Shown here one piece after another: positions 62,674-64,000 of a stretch of DNA of 64,000 nt (the first letter of the stretch is position 1; each line of letters begins with the position of its first letter). A program made the position numbers and the translations under genes. The notes under the pieces are model-generated. The model did no database searches, was not told where the DNA came from, and saw only the letters and a list, made by a program, of their open reading frames with translations. Origin of the DNA: Bacteroides cellulosilyticus (GTDB taxonomy: Bacteria; Bacteroidota; Bacteroidia; Bacteroidales; Bacteroidaceae); contig NZ_CP081903.1 in the NCBI RefSeq assembly GCF_020091405.1, forward strand, positions 2,476,001 through 2,540,000, in the 5' to 3' direction.

Positions 62674-64000
62674 AAAAGTAAGTAAGGGCGCATGGCGGAT
62701 GCCTTGGCTCTCGGAGGCGATGAAGGACGTGATAAGCTGCGATAAGCTGCGGGTAGGTGCAAATGACCTTTGATCCGCGGATTTCCGAATGGGACAACCC
62801 AATATCTTGAAGAGATATTATCCATCTTTTGATGGAGGCGAACGCAGGGAACTGAAACATCTTAGTACCTGTAGGAATAGAAAATAAATAATGATTCCCC
62901 TAGTAGTGGCGAGCGAACGGGGAATAGCCCAAACCATATGTGTTACGGCATGTATGGGGTTGTAGGACCACGTCATGGGACGACAGTTAGTGAGTAGAAT
63001 GATCTGGAAAGTTCAGTCATAGACGGTGATAACCCGGTATACGAAGCTAATTTAACCCTAGTGGTATCCTGAGTAGCGCGGGACACGAGGAATCTTGCGT
63101 GAATCTGCCGGGACCATCCGGTAAGGCTAAATACTCCCGAGAGACCGATAGCGAACCAGTACTGTGAAGGAAAGGTGAAAAGCACTTCGAACAGAAGAGT
63201 GAAATAGTCCCTGAAACCATGCGCCTACAAGCGGTCGGAGCAGTGTAAACTGTGACGGCGTGCCTTTTGCATAATGAACCTACGAGTTACTTTTTCCGGC
63301 AAGGTTAAGGGTCTTGAGACCTGCAGCCGAAGCGAAAGCGAGTCTTAATAGGGCGGATAGTCGGAAGGAGTAGACGCGAAACCAAGTGATCTACCCTTGG
63401 CCAGGTTGAAGGACAGGTAACACTGTCTGGAGGACCGAACCGATAAGCGTTGAAAAGCTTCCGGATGAGCTGAGGGTGGGGGTGAAAGGCTAATCAAACT
63501 TGGAGATAGCTCGTACTCCCCGAAATGCATTTAGGTGCAGCCTTGATTTATACTAATATGAGGTAGAGCGACTGATAAGATGCGAGGGCTTCGCCGCCTA
63601 TCAAGTCTTGACAAACTCCGAATGCGTATTAGTTCTATATCAGGAGTGAGGGCATGGGTGCTAAGGTCCATGTCCTAAAGGAGAACAATCCGGACCATCA
63701 GCTAAGGTCCCCAAATAATTGCTAAGTTGATCTAACGAAGTCAGATTGCTAAGACAGCTAGGATGTTGGCTTGGAAGCAGCCATTCATTTAAAGAGTGCG
63801 TAACAGCTCACTAGTCGAGGAGTTTGGCGTGGATAATAATCGGGCATAAGCAATTTACCGAAGCTATGGGATGTGCAAACATCGGTAGGGGAGCATTCCA
63901 CTCTGCGTTGAAGGTGAAGCGTAAGCTTTGCTGGAGCGTGTGGAAAAGCAAATGTAGGTATAAGTAACGATAAAGGGGGTGAGAAACCCCCTCGCCGAAA
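62674..64000 (+). rRNA. rrl: 23S ribosomal RNA, 5' part (cut by window end)
   Basis: Begins near 62674 by alignment of GGCGGATGCC...GGCGATGAAGGACGTG with the E. coli 23S start. Continues with typical domain I and II segments (GTAGTGGCGAGCGAACGGGG-like, ACCGATAGCGAACCAGTAC, GCGTAACAGCTCACT). About 1.3 kb of a gene near 2.9 kb is present; the rest lies beyond the window. Open frames inside it are not genes. Confidence 0.97.

Overview
The window is a piece of a Bacteroides chromosome. The 16S gene, the many SusC/SusD pairs, the promoters of the form TAnnTTTGC with no sigma70-like -10/-35, and the lack of Shine-Dalgarno sequences all fit. From memory the 16S variable regions look like the B. intestinalis / B. 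cellulosilyticus group; no alignment was run.

Layout. 1-6546: complete histidine-degradation operon hutU-ftcD-hutI-fchA-hutH (histidine to glutamate via urocanate, imidazolonepropionate and formiminoglutamate, with the one-carbon unit passed to tetrahydrofolate). 6617-13518: tetR followed by a tripartite RND efflux operon ending in a small PII-like protein. 13626-17550: two SGNH-family proteins and an MBOAT acyltransferase, probably a cell-surface glycan O-acetylation set. 17531-18640 (minus): ECF sigma factor and a membrane protein. 18814-34894 (minus): a polysaccharide utilization locus for GlcNAc-containing glycans, with a LacI/AraC-type regulator, SusC, SusD, a PKD-like lipoprotein, GH18, NagX, MFS transporter, NagA, NagB and two GH20 proteins. 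35022-41756: an AraC regulator divergent from a second RND efflux operon. 41847-44982: thioredoxin-like lipoprotein, MATE exporter, secreted SGNH hydrolase. 45037-56287: a second polysaccharide locus with a membrane-spanning AraC-type sensor, an ECF sigma factor, SusC, SusD and a GH36 alpha-galactosidase. 56390-58692: divergent HU-like/winged-helix and VirE-like P-loop genes. 58884-59064: a structured small RNA with its own promoter and terminator (6S-like candidate), followed by a small coiled-coil protein. 60037-64000: an rRNA operon with three tandem promoters, 16S, tRNA-Ile, tRNA-Ala and the 5' part of 23S.

How it works together. The two polysaccharide loci import oligosaccharides through SusC/SusD and cut them in the periplasm or at the surface: GH18 then GH20 for beta-GlcNAc glycans, GH36 for alpha-galactosides. 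NagX, the MFS transporter, NagA and NagB carry GlcNAc to fructose-6-phosphate.

The most unusual layer is in the gaps. Several intra-operon junctions hold long inverted repeats or exact-period tandem arrays: 22-bp units at two loci with unrelated sequence, a 14-bp array that ends on the base before a start codon, and a perfect 24-bp hairpin that contains a start codon. They are not explained by the genes around them.
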